From contig CM055100.1 in the NCBI GenBank assembly GCA_029204225.1, positions 6,377,165 through 6,441,164 of the forward strand: a stretch of DNA of 64,000 nt, given 5' to 3'. Source of the DNA: Diphasiastrum complanatum (lineage: Eukaryota > Streptophyta > Lycopodiopsida > Lycopodiales > Lycopodiaceae). Positions 33,149 through 45,869 of this stretch are shown here, in pieces. The notes below the pieces were generated by a model. That model searched no databases and had not been told where the DNA came from. It was given only the letters and a program-made list of their open reading frames with translations. The position numbers and the translations under genes were made by a program. The first letter of the stretch is position 1, and each line of letters opens with the position of its first letter.

Positions 33149-33162
33149 CTCTGATACCATAT
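33149..33162 (-). other. Primer-binding site of element M (initiator tRNA-Met)
   Basis: On the reverse strand TGGTATCAGAGC lies directly after the LTR end. It is the standard copia primer site. Confidence 0.85.
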
Positions 33163-34405
<1,243 letters not shown>

Positions 34406-34408
34406 CCC

Positions 34409-35419
34409 CTCCTTGATCTGGATCCATGAATGCCTTGATCTTCAGACTGAGCAATGCACAAAATTTGTTGTGTGCATTAATACTGAGTGCTTTCGTGAAA
34501 ATGTCTGCAAGCATGTCCAGCGTTCTGCAGTATGTTAAGCTTACCTCCCTGTCGAGAACCTTGCCCCTGATGTAGTGATATTTGATCTCAATGTGCTTGC
34601 TCCTAGAATGAAATCTAGGGTTGGCCGATAAGGCAATAGCACTTTGGTTATCACAAAACAAAATTGTGGGGCTTTACTGGTACAGATTGATGTCTGACAG
34701 CAAATTTCTCAACCAAAATGCTTCCTTAATAGATTGAGAAGCAGCAATGTATTCTACTTCAGTAGAAGAAAGTGCGATAGAGGTTTGTTTATGACTATTC
34801 CATGAAATAGGACCGCCGTTGAAGAAGAATGTAAATCCAGATGTGGATTTACGATTGTCTGTATCTCCTCCCCAGCTTGCATCAGAATAGCCACTAAACT
34901 GATGAATTGTCGTTGCTAACATCTCCATAGCAGATGCACTGGTCCATGGTAGCTCGAATATATCTCATGACTCGAATAAGAGCCTTGCAATGGGTAATGC
35001 CAGGATTAGCCATATATTGGCTGAGTGAGCTTACAACAAAAGAGATATCTGGTCTTGTACAGACCATTGCGTACATGAGAGATCCAAGCATCGATCGATA
35101 CAAATATTCTCTCATTTTCTCCTCTTTCTATTTGGTCTAGGGACATTGGTCCTTCAACAAATGCAGGCCTGGATCCAGTGGTGAGTGAGCTAATTTACAA
35201 TTCATCAAACTATATCTGTTAAGAACATTGTGAAGATACCTTTGTTGAGTGATGTAAATCAGTCGATTTGTTCTATCTCTATGGATTTGAATTCCAAGAC
35301 AAAAGTGAGCTTCGCCCAGATCACTCATGTCAAATTCTGAGAACAACATCTGTTTTGTATCCTTGACCATTTTGGTATTGTTGTTGAAGAGCAACATATC
35401 ATCAACGTACAAGGTGATG
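34409..35419 (-). pseudogene. RT (part) and RNase H of copia element M
   Basis: The reverse strand begins inside RT at the active site LYVDDMLLF. It continues with SEFDMSDLGEAHFCLGIQI, MLGSLMYAMVCTRPDISFVVSSLSQYM, RNase H YSDASWGGDTDNRKSTSGF, SSTEVEYIAAS, FCDNQSAIALSANPRFHSRSKHIE and the end DMLADIFTKAL. Several frame breaks occur (near 34670, 34890 and 35140). The lineage (SDLGEAHFCLGIQI, MYAMVCTRPD) differs from E and J. Integrase and the RT N-terminal half are missing: at 35419 the sequence changes to the element B third ORF. Confidence 0.88.
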
Positions 35420-36982
35420 ATTCAGCTAGAAAATTGTCCAGCTGGATCGAGAGGTGAAGATAGCCAAACAACATGAAGAAAAGGCTGAAAGCGAAAAGTC
35501 ATTGGCCCAACAACAAGTTGATTGCTTGGAAACCTACATCAGCTCCCTGCAAAATGCCCTGACAACCGCACAGGATCAGGTAGATAAGGTAGTGCAAGAT
35601 GCCAAGCAACATGTGCAACTGCTGAAGGGGCAATTACAAATGGCCGAACAAGATTGCACACGGCTTCAAGGTGAATTGGATGCGACCACCCTTGAGCATG
35701 ATGCATATCTACAAGCACAAATACCCGATCATCCGGTCACACCGACGGAGATTGCATATTTGTTCAAGAAAGTGGAAACATACAAAGTGGCCCTTCAGGG
35801 ATTCGAAGGCTACTTTGATAGGTTCAAAGGAGCAGCTTCAATCGAGTTGGCAAAGGCAAAAGAGACCATCAACGCCTATGAAAAAGCCGCCACTCAAGTG
35901 TTGGAAGCCGGACCACAAATCCCCGTCCCGGTCATGCCGCAATTCTCCCCTTCGCGCCAAGAAGTTGTACAGATGGATACATGGGTTGATTTGAGCATGG
36001 ATTAGGGGGGAGCTCCAGATCTAGCAGATCAACCACCAACTATACCGGCAGTACAAGTGGGTCCATCCTCATCAAGGACAAGCCATTTATTCAAAAGACC
36101 CATCAGCGTCGAGGACCAGATCCACACCTTCTTAAAGCAGCATCCACATGAGTCCTCGCAATGGATTATTAATGCACATGACTGCTACTTTTCTAAGGTG
36201 TCTTCATTCCTCTTAGGAGCTCTTTTCTCGCTCTCTTCTACTAAGGCCGAGTATGAAGCTCTCACAACAACAAAGGAGTTTCTTTTGGTGGATGGGATCG
36301 AGGCCGACAAAGAATTGGACAAAATACCTGCACTGGGAGAGCAGCCGGCATGGAGAAGCTTCTGTTTTTTTTTTTCCAAATTTTTTTATTTAAAAAATGT
36401 ATTCAGAACACATTTGTTTATCGCCAGCCCTCGCTAGTTGCGGGTAGATCCTTATTATGTGCCAATGCGGTGAAGACAACAATGGAAAGATTTGGGATTG
36501 GCTATGGATAAAATCACCATCCATATGTCCAATTGGCCAATCATCCACCAGCCTTATAGTTGGAATATTTCAGTGGATTTCCACCGGGCCTTACAAGCAT
36601 ATCAGAGAGAGTATGTCCACTCTTCGGATCCAACGGTGCGACAATCGACAATGTTTGCAAAAGATCTAACTTTGTTGACGTCAGTGGCAACCAAATGGGA
36701 CGATTGCCTTCCTATCATAGCATTCGATCCAAATAAGCCGATGGCCTCAGAGCAAATCAAAGATTAGCTGCCGATTGCTCGACTGTATTTCCGTGCGCTA
36801 TGATGGGAGGCTCTTGGGAATCCCGCTTCACCTCATGGACAACTTCCAAGTGGATTGCCGGAGCCCACCTTTGTTTCCTACCGCATAATTTGGATTTCAA
36901 TACTGCGCGTCTTGACTTTATGGAGAAGGTGCAGTATCATTTAATTAAGATTCGGCGCGATGCCAATAAAAGTCCCCAATAA
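35420..36982 (+). pseudogene. Element B third ORF, coiled-coil and C-terminal part
   Basis: A long coiled coil (35454-36005: SLAQQQVDCLETYISSLQNAL, KQHVQLLKGQLQMAEQDCTRL) leads to a conserved core PVTPTEIAYLFKKVETYKVAL. After a stop near 36003 come VEDQIHTFLKQHPHESSQ, then EADKELDKIPALGEQPAWR, KITIHMSNWPIIHQPYSW, YVHSSDPTVRQSTMFAKDL, MMGGSWESRFTSWTTSKW and FMEKVQYHLIKIRRD. Element C carries all of this in order on the reverse strand. At 36170-36290 a copia RNase H snippet (SLSSTKAEYEALTTTKE) replaces the normal sequence, and a poly-T filler follows near 36365. No enzymatic motif, membrane segment or zinc site is seen. Confidence 0.78.
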
Positions 36983-37019
36983 CTACATATTGCAGGTGTC
37001 GTGGGACCGCCACCAGTTT

Positions 37020-37032
37020 TGGTGGGGGATAC
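37020..37032 (+). other. Polypurine tract of element B
   Basis: GGTGGGGGAT followed by AC directly precedes the 3' LTR. The same tract precedes LTR H (44399-44410) and, on the reverse strand in weaker form, LTR C. It primes plus-strand synthesis. Confidence 0.85.
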
Positions 37033-37790
37033 TGTTGGAGGGTTTGCGGATCCCAAGGCGACCCTAACCCTAGTTAATTAATGAGAGGGATTTGGCACCC
37101 TGCGTGTGTAAGTCCAATCCAATGATCACATAGTTATTTGATTAATTAGAATGTTAATAAAAGGACTTTAGGCCTTTTTGTGGGACTTTTAATGTCGCAG
37201 GGCCCAAATGTCAAGTTAGTGAATAAAGTTGGGTTTCTCTCCAATTTTGATGGTTCCCACACTTTTTTAAATTTGAATAAAAAGAAAGGCAAGACTGGAC
37301 CAATAGGATTCAAAGGCCAGGGTCCTCCTCTCTACTATAGAAAGGGACCAACTCGAGTTGTTCCTCATGTTCATTTCCTCATTTCAATAAAGCAGATTGG
37401 TTCTCTTTAGAAATGGATTGATGGATGTCCTTGCTCTTTCTCTCTTTTCCTCCATTTCTCATGCTTTCTTTGGTATTTGCTAATTGTTGAATTTGATCAT
37501 TATTGGGATTGCTATTTCTTATGCTTTTTGTGAGAGAGAAAGGGAGAGAGAGAAGAGTAAGTTTCTATCATTGTTGTGGATTTAGGGTTAATGGAAGTAG
37601 GGTTAATGGATGTAGTGTTAATGCTTAGTATTAATGGATGTTAGTGTTAGATCCTCCATTCATGTTGAAATCTGAACTATACTATCACTCTCATGGGAAC
37701 GAACCTACGCGTGACAACTAACTCCGTCTCTTTGATGCTAGATTGACTAGATCTTGGATTCATGTTAGGCAAGGAAAGAAATCCACTACA
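37033..37790 (+). repeat. 3' LTR of gypsy element B
   Basis: 758 bp, exactly the length of the 5' copy, with several percent base changes by eye. It ends CCACTACA and is followed by CATGC, the altered partner of CAGGC at 3091-3095. Confidence 0.92.
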
Positions 37791-38409
37791 CATGCCAAGC
37801 AAGCCCTCAAGGTGTGCCAGAAATACATGGAAACCAAGCCCTAGCCCACCCCCGTGGTAATTCCACCGCCACCTAATTTTGACGCTGCACAGGCTAGTAC
37901 CAGCCAAGATCAGAGCCAACAGACAGCAGGGGGATTTCAACCACATCAAGGGTCCGAAGGCCAAGACCAAGGGCACATAGATGCGGCCACTGAGACGCGA
38001 GACCAGAGCCAAGGTGCAACCACCAGCCAAGGCCAAGCAACATCATCTAGAGGGTCATGTACAATATCTGCCAGCCGGGCCTTCCGAAGACCAAAGTCCA
38101 TGGAGGAGAACATCAATGAATTTTTATCCAAATATCCCCACGAGTCATCAAGAGGCGGCTGGCAGATATCATTCTCAGCTCAAACCATCAAGGAAAAAGA
38201 ACCGCAAACCTTACCCGCCCTCCAACCACAACCGGAGTGGCGACATCAGTTATTTGAGAGAGACCATGCGGCCATTAAGGCTTACGTGACGAGTCCGCAA
38301 TAGTTACAGGTGAACGCGCATTTTCTGCCATGTCCAAGAAGATCCAAATGGGCAGAATGCAGTACTCCTATGGACCAGATCACACTCAACAATTTCAACT
38401 GGCCAATCA
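37791..38409 (+). pseudogene. Element A third ORF, C-terminal part
   Basis: It continues the frame broken at 3095: KQALKVCQKYMETKP, a stop, a Pro/Gln/Ser-rich linker, AFRRPKSMEENINEFLSKYPHESSRGGWQ, a PALQPQPEWR motif, AAIKAYVTSPQ, a stop, then MDQITLNNFNWPII. These match, in order, the VEDQIHTFLKQHPHESS, PALGEQPAWR and KITIHxxNWPII segments of B and C. It ends at a junction with copia sequence around ATCAAA (about 38405-38412). Confidence 0.75.
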
Positions 38410-39408
38410 TCAAATCCAAGTCTACTTCTAGAGTGTTGACTCTAAGAAGGCAAATCTTTTCTTGTTTGCAAAAGAATGAAGAAAGTCCAAGTACTTTTGT
38501 TTTGAGAATGAAAGCATTGAATGATGAGTTAGCTTGCATAAATGAAAGCATTAAGGAAGGAGAGCTTATTCAAGTGATTCTTAATGGCTTGTTGGATGCT
38601 CATGCTAACATTGTTCAAAGTATTGCTATTCAAAAGACTTTGCCAAATTTGATGGATCTTCAAGGGATCTTGATCAATGAGGAATATAGGCTTCAAGCAA
38701 GAGGTGGATCTACATCGACACTTCAAGAGGATGCTATGTTCACAAAGGGCAAATTCAAGGGCAAAACCAAAAGCAAGTGGTCTAAAGGGCAAGATCAAGT
38801 GGATGCTTCTTCAAGTGGCAAAAAGAAGGACAGATCAAAGCTCAAGTGCTTCTATTGTGGCATCAAAGGACACTTTGCAAGTGAGTGCTACAAGAAGAAG
38901 AGAGATCAAGGAGACAAGCAAGGTAATCTTACTCTTGATGAGGATCGTTTGGATGTGCAAGATGCAAATGATGATGCTTTTGTGATGTCTTCATGTATGC
39001 TTGCTAATGATGGAGATCTAGATCCTTGGTGGATTGATAGTGGAGCAAGTTCACACATGACCTTTCACAAAGAGTACTTCACTTCTTTGTTGGCATATGG
39101 AGGGTGATCTACACGGCCAATGATGGTGAGTGTGCAATCAAAGGGATTGGCACAATTCCTATTTCTCTCTCTACAAATAGGAATGTTCATTAGGAGGATG
39201 TCTTGTTTATTCCATCTACTACCAAGAATTTGCTTAGTGTGAGGCAAATGCTAAGTAAGGGTCTCAAGGTGGAGTTTGATGGAGATGCTTGTTTGATCAA
39301 AAGGAAGGATGTCTTGATTGGAAGAGGTAAAAGGCAAGGGAAGTTGTTCAAACTTGATGCTTGTGTTATTGCTAATGATATGCAATCTATAAGCCACCAC
39401 TTAGGCTG
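38410..39408 (+). pseudogene. Copia gag-protease fragment related to element D
   Basis: An open frame (to 39107) starts inside gag at KSTSRVLTLRRQIFS. It continues with DELACINESIKEGELIQVILNGL, FTKGKFKGKTKSKWSKG, a zinc knuckle CFYCGIKGHFASEC and the protease motif WWIDSGASSHMTFH. After a stop, pre-integrase segments follow in broken frames to KLFKLDACV near 39365. It is closest to the Gag of element D but keeps the protease D lacks, so it stands for D's autonomous relatives. No LTR; both ends are abrupt. Confidence 0.85.
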
Positions 39409-39766
39409 AACCAATGATCCAAAAATCGGCCAGATCCAGTATGTGAATTTAGAAATCGGAATTGAAGAAGTATATTGACCTATTTAGTGTTTTGATATAC
39501 AAAAGATCCAATCTACAAAAGCAAAAAATCCGATTTTGGTGTAGAATACTTTCTAGCGTGCTCTAGACTTGATATCTTTACCAAATCATCAACCACTGAT
39601 CATCACCTGAACAAGATCCACTTAGATCCACTGTTGCCATATACTTTCACATTGTATCAAATCTGCACAATGAATGAGATTGAGATCTAGTAGAATACTA
39701 CCTGCAGAGAATCCAGAGCTACATCAAGTATCAACAGAAGAGATCTGACCAAATCAGCCAAATCCA
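39409..39766 (+). other. Leader remnant of gypsy element H
   Basis: AT-rich sequence without a gene before the H gag ATG. No 5' LTR or primer site is left; the copia fragment adjoins it at about 39408. Confidence 0.55.
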
Positions 39767-40163
39767 ATGGATCAAGATATTCCTAATCCAGCGGTACCTC
39801 TCCAAGCAATCAGAAGATCTCCCAGATTGGAACTGCCCAAATTTGATGGATCCACCAATCCTATTAGATTCTTGCAGATCTATGGGCAAGCATGCGAGAT
39901 CTATGGTGAAACCACCCCGGCAGAAAAATTGAAGTTGTTTCCAATGTCCCTGACAGGAGTGGCTCCAAGGACAGCACTATTGACAAGCATCTTATCCAGT
40001 AGAATAAACATCTCTATTGGAGAGTTCCTTCGACTTGCACCTCAAGCAAAGAGTGTCTTGTCATATTGGTTGAACACCGACTCGGACATACCTTCCAAAG
40101 AACCATTATTTTGTGCCATATTCGAAGAAGCCAACAATGTTCTAAATGTGGGAGCGGCTTGAG
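39767..40163 (+). pseudogene. gag of element H, internally deleted
   Basis: 131 codons from ATG: a gag start (RRSPRLELPKFDGSTNPIRFL, LKLFPMSLTGVA) matching element B gag. It is joined after ~65 residues to the region just before protease (ISIGEFLRLAPQAKSVLSYWL). The rest of capsid and the zinc knuckle are missing. A TGA ends the frame at 40160-40162, but the same frame goes on into protease. Confidence 0.8.
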
Positions 40164-41595
40164 AGAGTGAGCAGCACAATATAACTCTTCCTATCAAGCA
40201 CAAACTCTTCGAAGAAGAAGCTGCTATTGTAGACGGAGGATCGGGTGTCAACCTTATCTCCACTACTTTGTACGAGAAGTGGAATCTACAAGGCCTGAAA
40301 GCTGCCAAGTTTGCCATCAAACTGGCTGATCAATCATGTGTGCGGCCAAAGGGGATTGTAAAAGACATTCCAGTCAAACTAGCAGGGGTACAATTTGTCA
40401 TCACATTTGTGATGATGGACATTCTTGAAACACTCACTGCCTATCGAGTTTTGTTGGGACGACCTTGGTTATGAATTGCACAAGTAGTTCATGATTGGGG
40501 GACCGACAAAATCACATTTGAGAACATAGAGCAGGAAGTAAAGGTGGATCCCTCTACATGGGCGGTGAAGCCTATACCACCCAAAGCTGATGACACTTCT
40601 TCCACAACGGACCATAGCATTGATCGTCCGAAAGCTTCAATGGGTGCTCATTATGATTCACAAACAAATACCGTGACCAGATCCAGATTCAGATTCGGAA
40701 CCCAACAAATCACCATCGAGAGGATTCACCCTTGACACGCCTATCTCATATGGGGTGAATATGATAAACGTAGCATGGTTTTTTCACCGGAACCTATTTC
40801 GAAACCTGTTGAAGATGATTTAGTTCCTTGGCAACATGCATTGTCCTATGACGAGGAAGCTGAGCTGACATATGAGCAGATCCTACACCACATGGATTCT
40901 ACACGTTATGGAGTTCAACGAATACCAACTCAACCACCTCAAAAATGTCAACATGCTAAAGTTGCCAAGATGCCACCACTGAAAGCACCTATACCAAAGA
41001 AAAATCAACAAAAGCAAAGATACAATCAGGTGATCAAGTGGAGCGATTTACCCAAAGAGGCTATAGCAACAGTGGATGAAGACATTCGGAACCATGTGGT
41101 GAATGTCGAAGAACCTCAACAGAAGACAACGAGCAAAGAAGCAACAACAACCAACAACAATATACAAGACAAGAAGAAAGTTGCTGAATCGCATGCTCAA
41201 GGGTCATCTAACCAAGCTTTGACATCAACTTCAGGAATGTCAGAAGCAATGCACAAGATATCACTCACGAATCGTGCTAAGATCAACCTTTTGAAGGAAG
41301 AAACGAGTAAGGCATCAGTCCATGATGTGCCAAAAAACTTCAAGAGTTATACCTTTGATGATGTGGTGATCATGATGCCAAAAATGCAACGGGAACATGA
41401 TGCAAATCAGAAAAAAGAAGAACAAGTCTACAAGGGACTGGCTTGCACTCAACCGATGAATTTAGCAGAGCTAGGTGAAGAAGACAAAATTGTTCATGTG
41501 GGAGCACAACTCACACCCTCACAATTCACCAAACTGCAGAAGTTACTGATGGAGTATAAAGACTGCTTTGCGTGGTCTTACAAAGATTTAAAATG
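40164..41595 (+). pseudogene. Protease and linker of element H
   Basis: Retroviral-type aspartic protease: AAIVDGGSGVNLIS with the catalytic Asp, then AYRVLLGRPWL at its end. A hydrophilic linker follows (40775-41590) with QPMNLAELGEED and LTPSQFTKLQKLLMEYKDCFAWSYKDLK, the segment that precedes RT in gypsy elements. TGA stops at 40472, 40733 and 41594 interrupt a single otherwise continuous frame. Confidence 0.82.
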
Positions 41596-43038
41596 AATTC
41601 CATCATTTGTAGTCCAACACACCATACCTTTGGTCGAAGGGGCAACACCAAAGGTGAGCCGATATTACCGCTGCAACCCGAACTACACTGAGCTAATCAA
41701 GCAAGAGTTGCAGAAGTTGCTCGATGCCGATTTCATTTATGAAATCGAGCACACAGAATGGGTGTCACCCATAGTCATTGTTCCCAAGAAGAATGGAAAA
41801 ATGCGGATTTGTATCAATCTGAAGGCACTTAACGCTGTGACATGGAAGGATCACTTTCCCTTACCGTTCACAGAAAGCATCTTGGATCGAGTAGCTGGAG
41901 CGGAAGCCTACAGTTTTTTGGATGGCTTTAGTGGCTACAACCAAGTGAAGATTGCATCGGAGGATCAACACAAGACTGCATTTGCTACTAAATGGGGCAC
42001 ATATGCCTACAAGGTCATGCCATTCGGTCTTTGTAATGCCCCTAGCTCTTTTCAGCGCATCATGCAAAAGGCATTCAAGGACTATTTATAAAAATTCCTA
42101 GAGATCTTCCTCGATGGTCTTTGCGTGCACAAATTTAATGATGAACACTTATCTCAGTTGGAAAGAGTGCTTATACAATGCCGCAAATTTCAAATATCAT
42201 TGAACGCAGAGAAATGCCAATTTTGGGTCACACATGGTCTTATCCTAGGCCATATTGTATCTAGACATGGGATCACCACTGATCTGTCTATGACACGTAT
42301 TATCATGGATCTTCCACCCCCTAGAACAACTCATGGAGTTTATGTATTTATGGGGCATGCCAATTACTACCGAATCTTCATTCTATTCTTTGCGGACTTG
42401 GCACGTCCTATCTACAAGTTGACAATTGATCCACATTGGATGGAGGAAGCCCTACAAGCTTTCCAAAAGCTGAAGGAAGCACTTATATCTACACCAATCT
42501 TACGGCCTCCCAATTGGACAATTGAGTTTTATGTGCATACCAACGCATCAAAGTATGCTATAGGAGCAGTTTTGACCCAGCCAGGCGAGTACAAAAAAGA
42601 CTTTCCTATTTGCTTCACCAGTCGACAACTCAACGATGCTGAAATCAACTATTCAACGACTGAGCGAGAAGCCTTGGCAATGATATTTGGGTCAAGAAGT
42701 TTTGCCATTATCTTATGGCCACTCATTTTGCATTCTACACTGATCATCAACCTTTGCTCTACCTAGTCAACAAAACCTGCAACACAGGGAGAATCACTAG
42801 ATGGTTACTCTTGTTGCTCGAGTTTGATTTTCAAATAGTGGTACGCAAAGGCAAACAACATTATATGGCGGATCATGTATCAAGAATCAAATGGACACAG
42901 AAGGATCCCCAACCTGATGATGAGTTATCAAATGCTGCTTTATTTTACGTGGATGTTGTACCCGATTGGGCCGCAGACATAGTTGAGTATTTGATGAACG
43001 GCCAACCAGATTGGTCGCTATCCAAGGCGCAACAATAA
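41596..43038 (+). pseudogene. Reverse transcriptase and RNase H of element H (inactive)
   Basis: RT fingers and palm are well kept: YRCNPNYTELIKQELQKLL, TEWVSPIVIVPKKNGKMRIC, FSFLDG-like YSFLDGFSGYNQVKI and MPFGLCNAPSSFQRIM. The active-site motif reads FLDGLCVH where family members have two Asp, so the second catalytic Asp is lost. A TAA stop at 42089 lies just before it. RNase H shows HTNASKYAIGAVLTQ, YSTTEREALAM and TDHQPLLYLVNK, with a frameshift near 42.7 kb and a TAA at 43036. It belongs to the Athila/Tat side of gypsy (DGFSGYNQ, not the chromovirus form). Confidence 0.88.
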
Positions 43039-44235
43039 AAACTTGTACTTAAAGCTCGTCCATATCAGCTGATTGTCGGCCAACTATATCGAAGAGGGGT
43101 GGATAATATCGTTCGTCGTTGTATCTTGCCCCATGAGACAAGTCAGATCATGTCTCTCTCGCATGAAGCAATGGGAGGTGGACACTTTGTAGTAGATATA
43201 ACATTATGCAAGATTCTACAATCTGGCTGTTGGTGGCCAACAATGCACAAGGATACTGAGCTATATATCAAGCAATGTGATGTATGTCACAGAGCGCGTA
43301 GACCAACGAAGGCAAATTATGAGCTGTTACATCCTATATTGGCTCAAGCGCCATTTGAGAAGTGGAGACTTGATTACATCGGCCCTATTCACCCAGCTGC
43401 TCGCAGTACCCAAGCCCGATATATTATCATGGCTACAGATTATCTCACAAAGTGGGTTGAAGCCAAAGCAGTGCGCGTAGCAGATGCTAGGTCCACCGCG
43501 AAGTTCCTTTACGAAAATATCATTGTACACTTCGGATGCCCAGTGGAGATAGTTGGTGATCTGGGAACTCACTTTGTCAACGAGACCATCAAGGTCTTAT
43601 TAGAAGAGTTCTTTGTGATCCATCGTTTCAGCTTGCCTTACTACCCAAGAGGCAATGGCCAAGCCGAATCTTCTAATAAGATTCTGTGCGACATTTTGAC
43701 AAAGACAGTAGAAGCAAGCAAATCAGATTGGGAGCACAAGCTACACGCTGCTCTATGGGCTTTCAGAACTGCATACAAAGGCAGCACTGAACAAACTCCA
43801 TTCCAACTGGTGTATGGCCAAGATGCAGTCATGCCGGTGGAATTTCTTGTTCCATCTATTCGCATTGCCACAGTGCAACAATTGGATGATACAAGATCGC
43901 TCCACCTTCATTATGAAGCGCTACACAAGTTGTGCGAAACACGCTTGTTAGCGGTCCATGCTCTTGCTGTAGAGAAAGCACGTCACAAGGCTTGGCATGA
44001 TTGTTGTCTTCACAAGAAAGATCTTCAAAAAGGAGATTTGGTCCTCATGTACAAGACAAAGGCGATCAAAGGAAAGCTAGTGTTCACTAGTGAAGGCCCT
44101 TATCGCATCACCGACATCCTATTGCAAGGGGCAATGACTTTAGAAACAATGGATGGGACACCGTTTGCTACGCCCATCAACAATAGCCGGTTACGCAAGT
44201 ATTGGTCGCCACCAGCCTTTCCAAACACTTCTTGA
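43039..44235 (+). pseudogene. Integrase of element H (domain nearly intact)
   Basis: An open frame of 378 codons from 43099. The zinc-binding domain has SHEAMGGGHF and CDVCH. The core has LDYIGPIH (first Asp), IVGDLGTHFVN (second Asp; the usual DRG is DLG) and GNGQAESSNK (Glu). The C-terminal region has KKDLQKGDLVLMYKTK, EGPYRITDIL and NNSRLRKYW. It aligns with the B and C integrases. It has no start of its own and was part of the pol polyprotein, so it is classed with the pseudogene. Unlike B and C, no third ORF follows. Confidence 0.87.
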
Positions 44236-44410
44236 AGAGTTTAGGATAGGCTCCTCATCATCGAATAAAGCTTCAGGTTTTACGTAAGCGATCCTTATAC
44301 ATGCTTTTCCTGATGCACTCCATCATCCACAATAAATGTGTCGATAGCCTTCTTCCACAACAAGCACCAACAGGTGTCGTGGGACCGTCACTTATTTAGG
44401 TGGGGGATAC
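44236..44410 (+). other. Element H 3' untranslated end with polypurine tract
   Basis: Only 175 bases separate integrase from the LTR. The last ~40 (AGGTGTCGTGGGACCG, then GGTGGGGGATAC) match the same place in element B, so a third ORF could once have been here and been deleted. Confidence 0.75.
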
Positions 44411-44901
44411 TGTTGGGCACTTAGTGGGTCCCGCCACCAAAGTACTACTGGCTAAGCTTACCAAGTGGGCCCTACCACATTACACTGTACATGTAGAGTA
44501 ATAAGTGCGAGGGCACTGGTTTCCTACGTGTATAAGCCCAATCCAATGAGCATGCAATTTGGTTTTGTAGAACTTGTAGAATTAGGAATAAGTGACTAGG
44601 GACCTAAAATTCTAAAATGACATTAGAGGCCCTAAGTCAAGTTGTTGCTAAAAAAGCTAAAAGGGCCCAAATTAGAACTTACATGAATTATGTGAGTGCC
44701 CTTGTGCTTTCTTAAAGGACCATTAGATTCATTTTGTGTTAGTTTAGGAGGCTTGGATTAGGATCCTTGCCATTGTAACTAACCAATAGGAAAAAGTGGC
44801 AAGGGCCTTTCCCATCCATAAAAAGGCACCCTTTGTACCATATTTTCATGTTTAATAGGAGGAGGAGATTATGCCCAACTGAGATTCCAACATCCTTGCT
44901 T

Positions 44902-44936
<35 letters not shown>

Positions 44937-45205
44937 GTTTTTGCATTTTATATTTGCTTTCCATTTGCTTCTTCTCTCTACTTGCATGTTGTTAATGATT
45001 TCTAAGACAGTAGAGAGGATAGGATGTAAGCACCTCCCCCATTGTAATCTATTCTTTCTTCTCATGCTTGTGTTAAAGTAGAGTGGATAGTTAGATGTGG
45101 TTGGTTAGGTGTGGTTAGAGTAGGATTTGCAAGCTAGCTTCGTAAGAGAAGCACTATTCCCTTGGGAACGAATCTATGCATGATAGGTGAATCAAGGTTG
45201 CTACA
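44411..45205 (+). repeat. 3' LTR of gypsy element H
   Basis: It starts TGTTGGGCACTTAG and ends GGTTGCTACA (795 bp). It holds a CATAAAAAGG box (44817-44826) and a (CT)n tract (about 44903-44934). It is related to the G1/G2 LTRs in the AAGCCCAATCCAATGAGCA region. No primer site follows, which confirms it as the 3' copy. Confidence 0.87.
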
Positions 45206-45869
45206 GTAGTATAATGTAGGTAGTTAGTTTCTGGATTCTTGTTTCTTGTTGTGTAGTTTAATCTTGATGCTTTTATGTTTTCTAATTTTTTAGAATAGTT
45301 TGTTAGATAGATTTGTAGATTGCTCTTTGATTCAGAATGTTAATCTGTACTTGAGCAAGGATTGGTTGCATGGCTTGTAAATGCATGTAGCTGGATTGGA
45401 CAAAACTGTTTCATCCCACTGACAGGCTGGGAATTCAAATGTTGATTGACAAATAATCTGCCTAGAACAGTTCTAAACAAGTAGACCCAACTGAAAAGAA
45501 CTAAGTTCTGGAAATGGGCAGAAACACCCGGCTTTCAGTGCGGAAACCACATAATGAAGAAGAGAGATAGAAAAGACCAACCGTGTTCACAGATTCTAGC
45601 TATAATCTGTGAACATTTGGCGTCTTTCCCATCGCTACACAGACATTTATAATCATAACACCATTCCGATCTGTGCTGCCAAAGCGTCTTTCTGAAGTCT
45701 CACATATGCATCATCGTCACCTTGGTTTCGGCCGACGTACAGTTCCATTCTCAACCGAGGCTTCACGCTCCTTACCTGGCACGACTCACGTCTGGACCGG
45801 ACCAAGCCTAGTTTCATTCACCATTGAAACACCACGACAACTCTCAATTGAGGCCCTACACAAAAAAAT
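45206..45869. other. Unassigned sequence between LTR H and a minisatellite
   Basis: No gene or element is recognised. One frame at 45673-45930 is open but without features of a protein-coding gene; its end runs into the minisatellite. Confidence 0.4.
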
